Shown piece after piece: positions 36,144-45,787 of a stretch of 64,000 nucleotides of DNA. The stretch is from Pyricularia pennisetigena (Eukaryota; Ascomycota; Sordariomycetes; Magnaporthales; Pyriculariaceae): NCBI RefSeq assembly GCF_004337985.1, contig NC_043742.1:372001-436000 (forward strand), in the 5' to 3' direction. The notes below the pieces were generated by a model. That model saw only the letters and a program-made list of their open reading frames with translations. It had not been told where the DNA came from and searched no databases. The first letter of the stretch is position 1. Each line of letters opens with the position of its first letter. A program made the position numbers and the translations under genes.

Positions 36144-36370
36144 TATTACGATCAAAGTATCTGGTAACCTGTTCTTAAGGTAAAGTATAGTGGGTTAAAG
36201 CAACTGAGCGTCTTAATTGGGTAACTGGGGTTTTCAATAATTAGGGTGAAATTATAATCCATTCCGGGGTAAGTAATAAGTTGGATATAAATTGATTGCT
36301 GCTAAGCAATCCTCAGCTAAATTGTATCTATATAGTAATAAACGCGTTTTATATAGAGTATGTTTTAAAA
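36144..36370 (-). repeat. LTR fragment of Gypsy family D, inverted
   Basis: Reverse complement of the right half of the Gypsy D LTR (compare 13,777-13,968 and 19,234-19,431), beginning TATTACGATC. The other half is absent. A copy of short repeat R4 begins exactly at the break. Confidence 0.75.
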
Positions 36371-36519
36371 TAGTCTCAGTGCTCAGACTAGACCCCCCTG
36401 CTCCGCAGTGGGGACCGAACGCTACATGTACCTTTCAGCCACATGGCTTTTCTACCAATTACATTGGCCGAAAAAATCGCGCTCGTTCTAGTCTGAGGAC
36501 ATCTTGTCGCATTTCGCCG
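36371..36519 (+). repeat. Short repeat R4, copy 2
   Basis: Runs TAGTCTCAGTGCTCAGACTAG to CATTTCGCCG and is a close match to 10,747-10,895 and 42,132-42,281. No coding capacity. Confidence 0.75.
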
Positions 36520-37111
36520 TTTATAACGGTATTATTAACAATATATTTAATATTGCGATATCGTTAATAATTATTTTATTAATATAAGGATAATTTGTGG
36601 TATTTTACCGTTTATAGCGGGTATATACAATATATTCGCATTATAATGGCAAAAGAAAATGGTGTAACCATAATATATAATTAAATATTTAAATAAAAAA
36701 ACAAATAGAAATTATAAGAATATACAGTAATTTGCGTTGAATTCATTGGCGTTCGTTGATTATTTGAATGCCGGCCGCGTTTTAATAGCTACTGTATATG
36801 GAAAGATATTAAAATATTAAGTAAAATCTGTAATCTTTCATTATATTTAATTTTTATCTTAAATAATGGTATATAATACTAATTTTAGTTTAAATTACAG
36901 TTTTTATAGCTTAGTATACCTAACACTGGAAAGTGCATGCAATTGTCGATCAAAACAAAGGTTTTATTAGTATTTTGATATAAATTAACAATTTGTTAAA
37001 AAACTAAATAATTTACGCAAATATTAGTAAAATGAAAATATGTTTAATTAATGCATTCTTTTATCATTTTGTTAATAAATTTTATATAAGTTTCTGTTTT
37101 ATAAATTTTAT
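36520..37111. other. AT-rich stretch, nothing recognised
   Basis: Extremely AT-rich. No open frame or repeat unit that I can support. Confidence 0.5.
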
Positions 37112-37805
37112 TTAATTAAATAAAGCAAAAAAATACAAAAATAACACAAATTTAGCATTTCTTTATATAAAAAAATAAAAAGGGCCGGTATTGTAAATCG
37201 GGTCTTACGTTGACGTTTATTTATATACATAATCCAGTTTTACAAATTTTGGTTTTATTAATGTTAAAATTGGTAAAAATGTAAAAGCATTTCGTTTGCA
37301 AAATATATATAAAATTGGATACACTTTACCTATCCGCATATTGAACGGCTTATATAATCAGATATACGTACCAAAATGAAATGTTATATTAAGTATATAT
37401 ATGCGACCCCCCACGTGCAGAAACCACAAAATTTGGCTGCACAACAGAAATAATATAAAATTAATTAAATAAAGCAAAAATATTTATAAAATACACATTT
37501 AGCATTTTTTTTTATTAAACAGTTTTTAAGGCCGAGATTATAGGCAGGATTAGATTTGAACGCTTGTTTATATACGTAATCGGACTTCTGAAGCTTTGGT
37601 ATTATTATCGTTAAAATTGGTAAAAATATAAACGAGTTTCGATTGTAAATTATATACAAAAAAGTATATACTTTGCCTATCCGCCTATTTAACTGCTTAC
37701 ATAATCTGGTATATGCACCAAAATTTGATATAACGATATATAAACATATACGACCCTCCACGTGCAACAATTATAAAATTTGGTCAAAAATTAAAAATAA
37801 TATTA
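37112..37805 (+). repeat. Repeat R6, two tandem copies of about 349 bp
   Basis: The string TAAAGCAAAA recurs at 37,121 and 37,470. The two units then run in parallel through GTTAAAATTGGTAAAAAT, CCTATCCGC and a CCACGTGCA block. A third copy lies inverted at about 41,277-41,630. The copies are diverged and non-coding. Confidence 0.75.
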
Positions 37806-38031
37806 TAAAAAATCGAAAATCGAAAAAAAATCGAAAAAACAGTACCGCCATAAACGGATTAAGGGCAGGTGGTATCGAATTTAGCCATTATAGCAAATAA
37901 CAAAATAAATTAAATCGCTGCTAATAGCAGTATTAAACGCTATTTTTAACGATACTTTATTTTTTCAATATTATGCGTGGTTGTGGAATAATAAAGGAGT
38001 TTCGGTTAAAAAAAGGCCAAAAATACCGCCA

Positions 38032-38195
38032 TGAACGGCGAAGATCGACAAGTTGTCCTCAGACCTGAACCAAAGCGTTCTTTGGATGGACCCACAGGTA
38101 CATTGCAAAGCCGCAATTGAGCCACGAAGTGGAGCGAAGCGAACGGAGTGGATCAATTGTGGAGCTTTGGGCTTTAGGGATGAGCCCTGAGACTA
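38032..38195 (-). repeat. Short repeat R4b, copy 1
   Basis: From GAACGGCGAAGATCGACAAG to GCCCTGAGACTA. Its ends match those of R4 (GGCGAA..CGACAA.TTGTCC at one end, TGAG..CTGAGACTA at the other) but its centre is different (CCCACAGGTACATTGCAAAG, CAATTGTGGAGC). Confidence 0.7.
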
Positions 38196-38345
38196 ATTCG
38201 CTAACCGTTGAATCGCAACTCCTGCAATACAAAATATAACGGAAAATCCAATAACCCCGACAGCCCCACTTTGGCATTATCTACTATAGCTTATATACAA
38301 ATAAAGGTGGACCCAGTACATGCTTAATAACGCATATAATTAATA
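38196..38345. repeat. Fragment of family C LTR
   Basis: The last 145 bp or so of the family C LTR, from CGCTAACCGTTGAATCGCAA to CGCATATAATTAA, directly joined to the R4b copy. Confidence 0.7.
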
Positions 38346-38425
38346 AATTCCTTTCATTCATACGAATTTTTATATATAAATATCAACCGATTATAATTAT
38401 CATTAGTAGAATGGGAAATGGGTAT

Positions 38426-38994
38426 TCTCAACAATATGGGTTTCTAACAGGGGTTTAGGCATTAGCCTAGGTGCGGCGTGGTGCTAGCTGCGCTATAAAA
38501 GGCATATAATTACAGGGTTTAAATGCACTAAATTGTTCATTAAAATGGTTCACTAATTTTGGGATTAATAAATTCGATTTATTGGTGGGGGAGATCTTGC
38601 TTTGTCTCCCTTACATATTTTCCGACATGGAAATGGGGGTCCGTACCCCGCAAAGCGTTCCGGTGCCGCACACGATTTTCCGAAAAATTATTTTGTATGC
38701 GTTGTTAAAAAAACACCCCTATTTCCATACAAACCATTTTTGGGTTCGCACTAGTTTATTTACTTTGGTGAAATTTTCAACCTAATAAAGGGTAACTAAC
38801 TCGTAAGTGCAGGGTGGGTGTAAGCCCGGTATAGGGTAAACCCCATTCGCTGACCGTTGAACCGCAACTCCTCCAATATAAAATATAATAGAAGATCCGA
38901 TAACCCCGACAGCCCCACTTCGGCACTATCTATTGTGGTTTATATACAAATAACAGTGGACCCATTATTTGCTAAATAACGCATATAATTAACA
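38426..38994. repeat. Solo LTR, family C (copy 4, complete)
   Basis: 569 bp from TCTCAACAATATGGG to ATTAACA, flanked by GGTAT (38,421-38,425 and 38,995-38,999). Used here as the reference copy of the family. No internal region is attached, so orientation and coding family are unknown. Confidence 0.85.
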
Positions 38995-38999
38995 GGTAT

Positions 39000-39380
39000 C
39001 AATAGTATTTATAAATGGACGTATAATATATTAAAGAAGATATATTCTATAAGGATTGGCAAAGTGACAATTTTGCGTTATTTACATTAAAAATTATATA
39101 TTAATCTTTTTTCGCTCATGCGATCTTTCATATATAGATTTTAACGGATTATACTCGTTATTAATTAAATAAGAAATAAATATCGATAATTTTTTAAGCT
39201 ATTAATACCAAAACCGCTATAAACGGATAAGAGGCGGGTTATATCCCATTTGTAATTGGCGTACCGGGTGCAAAAGATTTTGGACTTATAAAAAGGGCCT
39301 GCCAATTCCTACTTTTAACCATGTTATTTTTTTCAATATTTTGCGTGGTTAAAGAATAATAAGGAAATGTCGGTCGCAAA
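39000..39380. other. AT-rich stretch, nothing recognised
   Basis: No gene. A short palindromic motif of the type ACCGCTATAAACGG near 39,213 resembles the outer flank of R4/R4b copies. Confidence 0.4.
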
Positions 39381-39798
39381 AATGCCGAAAACACCGTTTT
39401 TGTTGGTAGGCTTTTCGTAATGTCGATCAATTAACAGAACGTTGTTATACGAGTATAAAGATATATATTGATTCTTTGTGCTATGAAACTGGCTAGAGGT
39501 GAGTTTCTGAACGTCCTTCCGTCTTATACTTCGCAATTGGGCGGGTGAGTCACGTGCAATTGGCCTGTGCGGCATTGGACGTGATTCATCGCTCTATTGT
39601 TAATTTGACCGCGATTCCCTCTATTCCAACAGTTTTCAACGGCGAAAATCGACAAATTGTCCTGAAACCTGAACCAAAGGGCTTTTTGGATGGACCCAAA
39701 ACTATATTGCAAAGCCGTAATTGACCACGAAATGGAGCGAAGCGAACTAAGTGGATGAATTGTGGAGCTTTGGGCTTCAGGGATGAGCCCTGAGACTA
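39381..39798 (-). repeat. Short repeat R4b, copy 2, split by a Copia LTR
   Basis: The R4b body runs from 39,637 (CGGCGAAAATCGACAAATTG) to CCCTGAGACTA at 39,798. Its outer end lies to the left of the inserted LTR (ATGCCGAAAACACCGTTTT). Confidence 0.65.
39401..39631 (-). repeat. Solo LTR of Copia family E, inverted, nested in R4b
   Basis: 231 bp from TGTTGGTAGGC to CTATTCCAACA, exactly the length of the copy at 31,563. It is flanked by GTTTT on both sides (39,396-39,400 and 39,632-39,636). Both LTR termini are intact. Confidence 0.92.
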
Positions 39799-40479
39799 AG
39801 CTTCCTCAATATTACCTGTATGTACATGGACAATACGATTAGTATAACCACACTAAGTTCTTCAGAATTTGAAAGAAAAAATGGGACGTTGCGGAATTCT
39901 GAATAAAAAAGATTCTTGACGGACGACCAAAATATGGAATTGAACAAATAGAAAATCCAATTGCAGGAAAAAAGCGTGCGTATTGTTCAAAAAGACAATT
40001 AATACAATTGCAATTAATTAACCAAAAAACACAAAATGCAGGATAATAATTTATCGTATAACAAATGAGAGGAATATATATTGCAACTATTTATTAATTA
40101 AAACAACGCACATTTACTAGTTGCGGTATTAAATAAACAATAATCGATTAAAGAAACAATAGCAGCGTTAAACAAAGATTTACTATGGTAAAAGAATAAC
40201 CCCAAGAAAAGACTGGTATATTTATTTCTTCAACCCAAATGTGTTCAATTGTACATTTTTATAAGCGGTTCGTTCGCTAATAATGATACAGTTTTATAAC
40301 TGGATTAAATAATTATATCGGCAAAAAAGGTCACACGCAGTACAAAAACTATTGTAATACCAGGGAGACATCGTGTATAAATTGCTTAATGTGATTAAAT
40401 AGTAAAATAAAAGAAGGTAAATGATAAATATAATATCGTTATACGAACTGTACGAAAACAGGGAAATAATACGAATCTA
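39799..40479. other. AT-rich stretch, nothing recognised
   Basis: Stops in all frames and no repeat copy seen in the window. Probably decayed transposon sequence. Confidence 0.45.
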
Positions 40480-40630
40480 TGGTCTCAGGGCTTATCCCTA
40501 AAGCCCAAAGCTCCACAATTAATCCATCTCGTGGCTCAATTCCGGCTTTGCAATGTACCTGTGGGTTTATCCAAAAAATGCTCTGGTTCAGGTTTGAGGA
40601 CAATTTGTCTAATTTCGCCGTTCATGGCGG
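40480..40630 (+). repeat. Short repeat R4b, copy 3 (inverted)
   Basis: Runs GGTCTCAGGGCTTATCCC to CGCCGTTCATGGCGG, the reverse complement of 38,032-38,195. Confidence 0.7.
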
Positions 40631-40861
40631 TATTTTCGTCAATTCGGCGACCAACACTACGTTCTAAAAAAAAAATCGTAACAATAAACGGTTCGCGCTT
40701 TGACAATAGCATTTAGTAGGATTATTAGAAGCGATTTAATTTATATCCTTATTTATTATAACGGCCGAATTGGATTTTGCCTGCCCTTGATTCGTTTATA
40801 GCGGTATTCTTCTTAATTTTCTATCGATTTTGGAATCTTTTGATATTAATTTTGTCTTTCA

Positions 40862-41263
40862 ACGTTGCGTAGCCCACTTTGGGCACCCCCAACTTCTGCC
40901 AGCCCAAAAGTTTTATAACTAAATACACTGTTCCATAAACTAGTATAAATATAAAACTATTAACGCACAAAAATACAATCGTTATCAGGCTGTTCCGGTT
41001 TATTAAAGGGTATTTTTAGGTATACCCCATTTTCAGAAGGTTATCGCAATTGATTTGCCATTATTAACGTTTTTAATGGCAGAAGTAAGCTGTTTTTCGG
41101 TATATTGCTTTATTGGAAGATGGAGAATTAAAACGAGAAAAAGTAAATCTAAAATTGAAAGATTGGTCGAGGTATTTATAAAAGAACATGAAAGGTGAAC
41201 CTGGCTGTACAGTTATTTTTAGGTGCCAGAAGTTGGGGGTGCCCGAAATGGGGTACGCAACGT
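40862..41263. mobile_element. MITE-like element, 402 bp, with about 40-bp terminal inverted repeats
   Basis: The left end ACGTTGCGTAGCCCACTTTG and the right end (reverse complement ACGTTGCGTACCCCATTTCG) stay paired for about 40 bp, including GGGCACCCCCAACTTCTG in both. The interior is AT-rich and non-coding. The right flank is TA and the left is CA. The outermost ACGTTG is shared with the intact Pot2-like transposon at 42,671, so the same kind of transposase may have moved it. Confidence 0.75.
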
Positions 41264-41276
41264 TAACCGAAGTTTA

Positions 41277-41298
41277 AATTTTCTGCACGTGGAGGACG

Positions 41299-41354
<56 letters not shown>

Positions 41355-41630
41355 ATCGATATATGAGATTTTGGTATTTATATAGGACTATATAAACCGT
41401 TAAATAAGCGGAATGGTAAAATGTAGGTATTAAAGGATAAAGCTTACGATCGAAACGCTTTTATATTTCTACCAATCTTAACGATAATAAAACCAAAGTT
41501 TCAGGGACTGGATGACGTATATAAGCAAACGTCCACGTGAAATCCAACTCGTAATATCTGGTATTAGTATCTTTTTATATAAAAGAATGGCAAATTCATG
41601 TTGTTTCTTTAGCTTTTATTTTATTTAGTA
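41277..41630 (-). repeat. Repeat R6, copy 3 (inverted), with a TA microsatellite
   Basis: Reverse complement of the R6 unit at 37,112-37,805: TCTGCACGTGGAGGACG at one end, CCAATCTTAACGATAATAAAACC in the middle. A pure alternating TA tract occupies 41,302-41,352 inside it. Confidence 0.7.
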
Positions 41631-42131
41631 AAAGAAAATTCGTAAAAAAGGAATTAAACTATACTTATATATGATAACACTATATAACTGCTACATTCAA
41701 GTTCTCCGAAGTTTTACTAACAACTGGGCAAATTGTTGAATCTGTTGATATACTATAACTTAAAATAAAAATGTTAATAAAATATTAATTTGAAACGATA
41801 TTCGCATGCAAATGCGACCATCGAACTAGTCAAAATACAAACTATATACTATAAAGTTCTTCACTTATTATTTACGATTATTTATAGTAATTACCTAAAT
41901 ATAATTGAAAATTCAAAAACATATCAAATATTTAAATATTAACTTATCTCAACCAGTTTTAATAAAGGGCCTTGAATTAAAAACCAAGAAAAATCCAAAT
42001 AATACAGCGCAGGTCACCTTCTATTTTTACGATTTTTATTTATATTTGTATTCAAAAATTTGAGCACATACAGTGGTTCTACTGTTAATTTTGATATTAC
42101 AGTGCGAATACAGAGTTTATACCTCCCACGA
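41631..42131. other. AT-rich stretch, nothing recognised
   Basis: AT-rich up to the repeat pair that marks the right edge of the second transposon island. No gene supported. Confidence 0.45.
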
Positions 42132-42281
42132 GCGGCGAAACGCGACAAATTGTCCTCAGACTAGAACGAGCGCGATCTTTTCGGCCAATGTAATTGGTCG
42201 AAAAGCCATGTGGCTGAAAGGTACATGGAGCGCTCGGTCCCCACTGCGAAGCAGGGGGGTCTAGTCTGAGCACTGAGACTA
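42132..42281 (-). repeat. Short repeat R4, copy 3
   Basis: Runs GCGGCGAAACGCGACAAATT to GAGCACTGAGACTA. It is the best preserved R4 copy, with both CTCAGACTAGA-type ends visible. Confidence 0.75.
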
Positions 42282-42299
42282 AATGAGCACGACGTTGGG

Positions 42300-42396
42300 T
42301 GGACCTGACCCACAGGTACAACCAAAGCCGCAATTGAGCCTCGTTTTCCGCGGTTCAATTGTGGAGCGCTGGGCTTCAGGGATGAGCCCTGAGATT
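42300..42396 (-). repeat. Short repeat R4b, copy 4 (partial)
   Basis: Only the right part of R4b is present, from GACCCACAGGTACAACCAAAG to GAGCCCTGAGATTG, directly after an R4 copy. Confidence 0.65.
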
Positions 42397-42670
42397 GATT
42401 ACGTGGTCGGCATTCCGAATGTCACTAGTCCCAGGCAAGGAGCTCCGAATCCGAATCTGTCGGCAGCCGAGCTTCTGTTACTAATGTATGCGTAATGCCC
42501 TGGCTCATACAGCAAACAGATATTCAAAAACGCCGAAGCATTTCATGGCTGGACCTTCTTTTTGTAATTTTCTTCTTTTTCTTTCTAAAGCTGTAGGCAA
42601 TTTCTGTTTACCCGGAAAACCCAAATTCACTAGCACTATCTCCCTCGTCAAAAGATTCGTTGTTCGAATA

Positions 42671-44528
42671 ACGTTGGGCTCCACATCTCCGACCCCCCTA
42701 AAGTCCGGCCCCTAAAAATATCTACTCAGCCACGTCAACCCTTTGTTTTATTTTATAAATATCTAGACGAATTTTTCACTTTAGAACTTGCATTTTGAAG
42801 ATTCTTGCTCCAAACTTTCCAATGAAACAGTACACTGAAAATCAGCTTCTTGCTGCCATTTCTGACATAAGAAATGGCAAATCAGTTCACAAAACCTCGC
42901 AAAAATGGGGTATTCCTCGGAGTACCCTTCACGATCGTTTAAAGGGGGCCCAGTCAATTCAACAAGCGAAAAGATTTTGTCAAAGGCTTTCACAGGAGCA
43001 GGAGACCTATTTGGCAGATTGGGTACTTGCGCAGGCCGCGTTAGGCCTTCCGCCAACGCATCAAGAACTACGCTATTTTGCGGAACGAATTCTTCAGGCC
43101 GCCGGAGAAAGAAAAAGCCTTGGGAAACATTGGGTTAGCCGTTTTATAGCCCGATATCCAATTTTGAAAACCCAAAGGCCCCGGCGAATAGAAAATGCCC
43201 GGGTTAATGGGGCTACAACCGAGGTAATTAAATCTTGGTGGTCCTATTTGAAAAATCCCGTTATCGATACTATAAAACCGGCCAACCGTTGGAATATGGA
43301 CGAAACAGGTATAATGGAAGGCAAAGGATCTAATGGCCTGGTGTTAGGGCGTAATAAAATCCGGCCATTACAGCGAAAAGAGCCTGGAACGCGGGGTTGG
43401 ACGAGCATAATCGAATGTGTATCAGCTACGGGGGCTGTTATACCTCCCCTCGTTATATTTAAGGGGAAAAACGTACAGCAACAATGGTTTCCAGCTGATT
43501 TAAGTCCTTTCGATACCTGGCAATTTCATGCAACAGAAAACGGGTGGACAAATAATGAAACAGGTATCGAATGGTTAAAAAAGGTGTTTATTCCAAATAC
43601 CCAACCTTTAACTCCTGAAAAGCGTTTATTAGTTCTCGACGGCCACGGATCACACGTCAGCGACGAGTTTATGCTTGTTTGCCTCCAAAATAATATTCAG
43701 CTTTTATATTTACCTCCTCATTCGTCGCACGTTCTTCAACCGTTGGATTTATCGGTTTTTGGGCCGTTAAAGGAAGCTTATCGACGTCACCTGGGATTTG
43801 TAAACCAGTTTTGCTGTTCAACGGTTGTTGGGAAACGAAACTTTCTACTTTGCTATCGAAAAGCCAGATCAAAAGCATTTATAGCAAAAACCATTCAATC
43901 TGGTTGGCGTACGACGGGGTTATGGCCGGTGAACTTGGCAAAACCACTTTTAAACCCGTTTTTATTAGAAAATAGCAACGCCAACGTCGAAAAAGGTAGA
44001 AATAACGGCTTCCAAAGGGATAAAACACCGGAAAGCCCAAACCAAAAAATTAACGACCAATCTTTACTTATTTGGAAAACCCCTAAAACGACCCGAGATA
44101 TTCGACTTCAACTACAGGAAATTTCCCGGTCCGAAAAAAGTAACGCCACTTCACGGCTTTTGTTTGCAAAAGTCCAAAAAAGCTTCGAAACCAAGGATAT
44201 CTTATTGGCTGAAGCTCAGCAAAAAATCAGTTTGTTAAAAGCAAAATTGGAGGCGGTACGGCCGGTCAAAAGGAAAAGGGTAATTCCGGATCCCAACGAG
44301 CTTTTGGTCAGCAAAAAAAACGTTTATGAAGCACAGGAAAATAATAGGGACTGTTTAGAGGATTTGAACGATGGAGAAGAGGTTAGCGAACCGGGAGAGC
44401 CTGACAATGATTGTATTATTGTGCGTTGATAGGTTTACATTTAAATCGGTTTATAAAAGGGGTATTTCGTCGTTACATTTTTCAAGGGGGCCGGACTTTA
44501 GGGGGGTCGGAGATGTGGAGCCCAACGT
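42671..44528 (+). mobile_element. Pot2/Fot1-like Tc1-mariner (pogo) DNA transposon, intact
   Basis: An 1,858-bp element flanked by TA on both sides (42,669-42,670 and 44,529-44,530). Terminal inverted repeats are identical for 42 bp and start ACGTTGGGCTCCACATCTCC. It encodes one full-length transposase. As I recall, Pot2 of Magnaporthe is 1,857 bp with 43-bp repeats and a 535-aa transposase, almost exactly this structure. Unlike all the retroelements in the window it shows no RIP decay, so it inserted recently. It lies between the right edge of the AT-rich island and the trans-ER gene. Confidence 0.93.
42822..44429 (+). CDS. Pogo/Fot1-type DDE transposase (535 aa)
   Basis: Catalyses cut-and-paste transposition of the surrounding element by binding the terminal repeats and inserting at TA. 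The N-terminal helix-turn-helix (KQYTENQLLAAISDIRNG..., then a CENP-B-type second domain to about residue 140) binds DNA. The catalytic core shows an Asp in WNMDETGI, an Asp in LLVLDGHGSH, and an Asp in SSHVLQPLD, the DDD arrangement of pogo-like enzymes. The frame is open from an upstream ATG at 42,795, but the ATG at 42,822 gives 535 residues, the size I recall for Pot2 transposase, so I chose it. The C-terminal third is basic and coiled-coil-like, with an acidic tail. No stops or frameshifts, so it is probably active. Confidence 0.93.
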   Translation: MKQYTENQLLAAISDIRNGKSVHKTSQKWGIPRSTLHDRLKGAQSIQQAKRFCQRLSQEQETYLADWVLAQAALGLPPTHQELRYFAERILQAAGERKSLGKHWVSRFIARYPILKTQRPRRIENARVNGATTEVIKSWWSYLKNPVIDTIKPANRWNMDETGIMEGKGSNGLVLGRNKIRPLQRKEPGTRGWTSIIECVSATGAVIPPLVIFKGKNVQQQWFPADLSPFDTWQFHATENGWTNNETGIEWLKKVFIPNTQPLTPEKRLLVLDGHGSHVSDEFMLVCLQNNIQLLYLPPHSSHVLQPLDLSVFGPLKEAYRRHLGFVNQFCCSTVVGKRNFLLCYRKARSKAFIAKTIQSGWRTTGLWPVNLAKPLLNPFLLENSNANVEKGRNNGFQRDKTPESPNQKINDQSLLIWKTPKTTRDIRLQLQEISRSEKSNATSRLLFAKVQKSFETKDILLAEAQQKISLLKAKLEAVRPVKRKRVIPDPNELLVSKKNVYEAQENNRDCLEDLNDGEEVSEPGEPDNDCIIVR

Positions 44529-44635
44529 TATCTGCAACCGTGGGACATTCCGTCCGAATTCTTTTGCACATCACTTGAGAACCAACCTTGTTTGTCCGTG
44601 TGTAAATCTGATCCAACCGTTTTGAATTTTCCACA

Positions 44636-45787
44636 ATGGCGCCATTTATCCCTTTATCGCACACGGCCATCATTCAACATAACGATGCTGGAGGCGTCAG
44701 AATCACACCAGGTCTTCCGCTGCCTGTTCTCGAACAAGGCCAAGTGCTTGTCAAAACCGCAGCCGTAGCTCTCAATCCGTGCGACTTCAAAATGCCCCAA
44801 CGCTTTTCGAGCGCTGGCACATATAACGGATGCGACTATGCCGGAACTGTGGTCCAACTTACAGAGGAGGTTGAGAATAATGGCCTCCTCAAGGTCGGCG
44901 ACCGCGTTTTTGGGGCCTGCATGGGGAACAACCCCCACGACAAAGATTCGGGGTCGTTTGCTGAATACCTCAAGGGTACAGCCAAGTTCTGTTGGAAGAT
45001 ACCTGACTGGATGTCGTTTGAAGAGGCAGCCGGCCTGAGTGGTACATGTATTGCCACGGCATGCATGTCGCTATTCCAATCTCTCAAACTTCCTGGTACC
45101 TTCGAGGAGCCCGCAACAAAGTCCGTGGACGTCCTCATTTGGGGTGGGGCTAGCTCGGTTGGAACAGCCATGATCCAGATGGTAAAACTGTGAGTTGCTT
45201 TTATCATCTTTCATCTTCTTCAAGCATGTCGCGCTAACGAGATCATGGAACACAACAACAGTCTGGGGCACCGGGCTATCACTACTTGCTCACCCAAAAA
45301 CTTCGAACTCGTCAAATCTTATGGGGCTGATGCTGTTTTTGACTATCGTTCCCCAACCTGTGCGGCCGACATTAAGAAGCTGACCCGAAACAGCCTCAAA
45401 TATGTCGTGGACCCATTTTCAGACCTGAGAACAATGGCCCTGGCCGACGAGGCGATGGGTCGTAGCGGTGGCAAATATGTGGCGTTGGAGTCGTACCAGG
45501 ACACCCAAGACAAAAAGGCCAAACTTATCGAGAGGGAGCTGATTATGGGCCAGATGATTTTAGGAAGGGCCATCAAACTACCTGGAGACTATGGCAAGCC
45601 TGAAAATCTTGAACTGGGACGTTGGGGGGTTGAGTGTTACAAGAGCGTACAGAGACTTGTAGATGAACGCAAGTTGCGGCCTCATCCGCTTCGGATCCTA
45701 GATGGGGGGCTCGAAGCAATACTAGACGGGCTGGAGATGTTGAAAAGGAGGGAGGTGGCAGCAGAAAAGATTGTTGTGCGGCTTTAG
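44636..45787 (+). CDS. Trans-acting enoyl reductase of a PKS-NRPS cluster (359 aa)
   Basis: An NADPH-dependent medium-chain reductase that reduces the enoyl chain on a partner PKS lacking a working ER domain. Exons are 44,636-45,189 and 45,262-45,787. The 72-bp intron has GTGAGT, a GCTAAC branch site and CAG, and splicing yields KLLGHRAITTCSPKNF in frame. Visible motifs are the GroES-like N-terminus with ALNPCDFKMP, the nucleotide-binding segment IWGGASSVGTAMIQ (about residues 168-181), CSPKNFELVKSYGA, and FDYRSPTCAADI. Length and order match RAP1/RAP2 of the ACE1 cluster and other trans-ERs. The PKS-NRPS follows 1.75 kb downstream on the same strand. A Pot2-like transposon sits 105 bp before the start codon and probably cuts its promoter. 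Confidence 0.93.

Noticed and set aside
41302..41352. CRISPR-like or satellite array
   Set aside because: It is a plain TA dinucleotide microsatellite. No CRISPR-type repeats were seen, and none are expected in a fungal nuclear genome.
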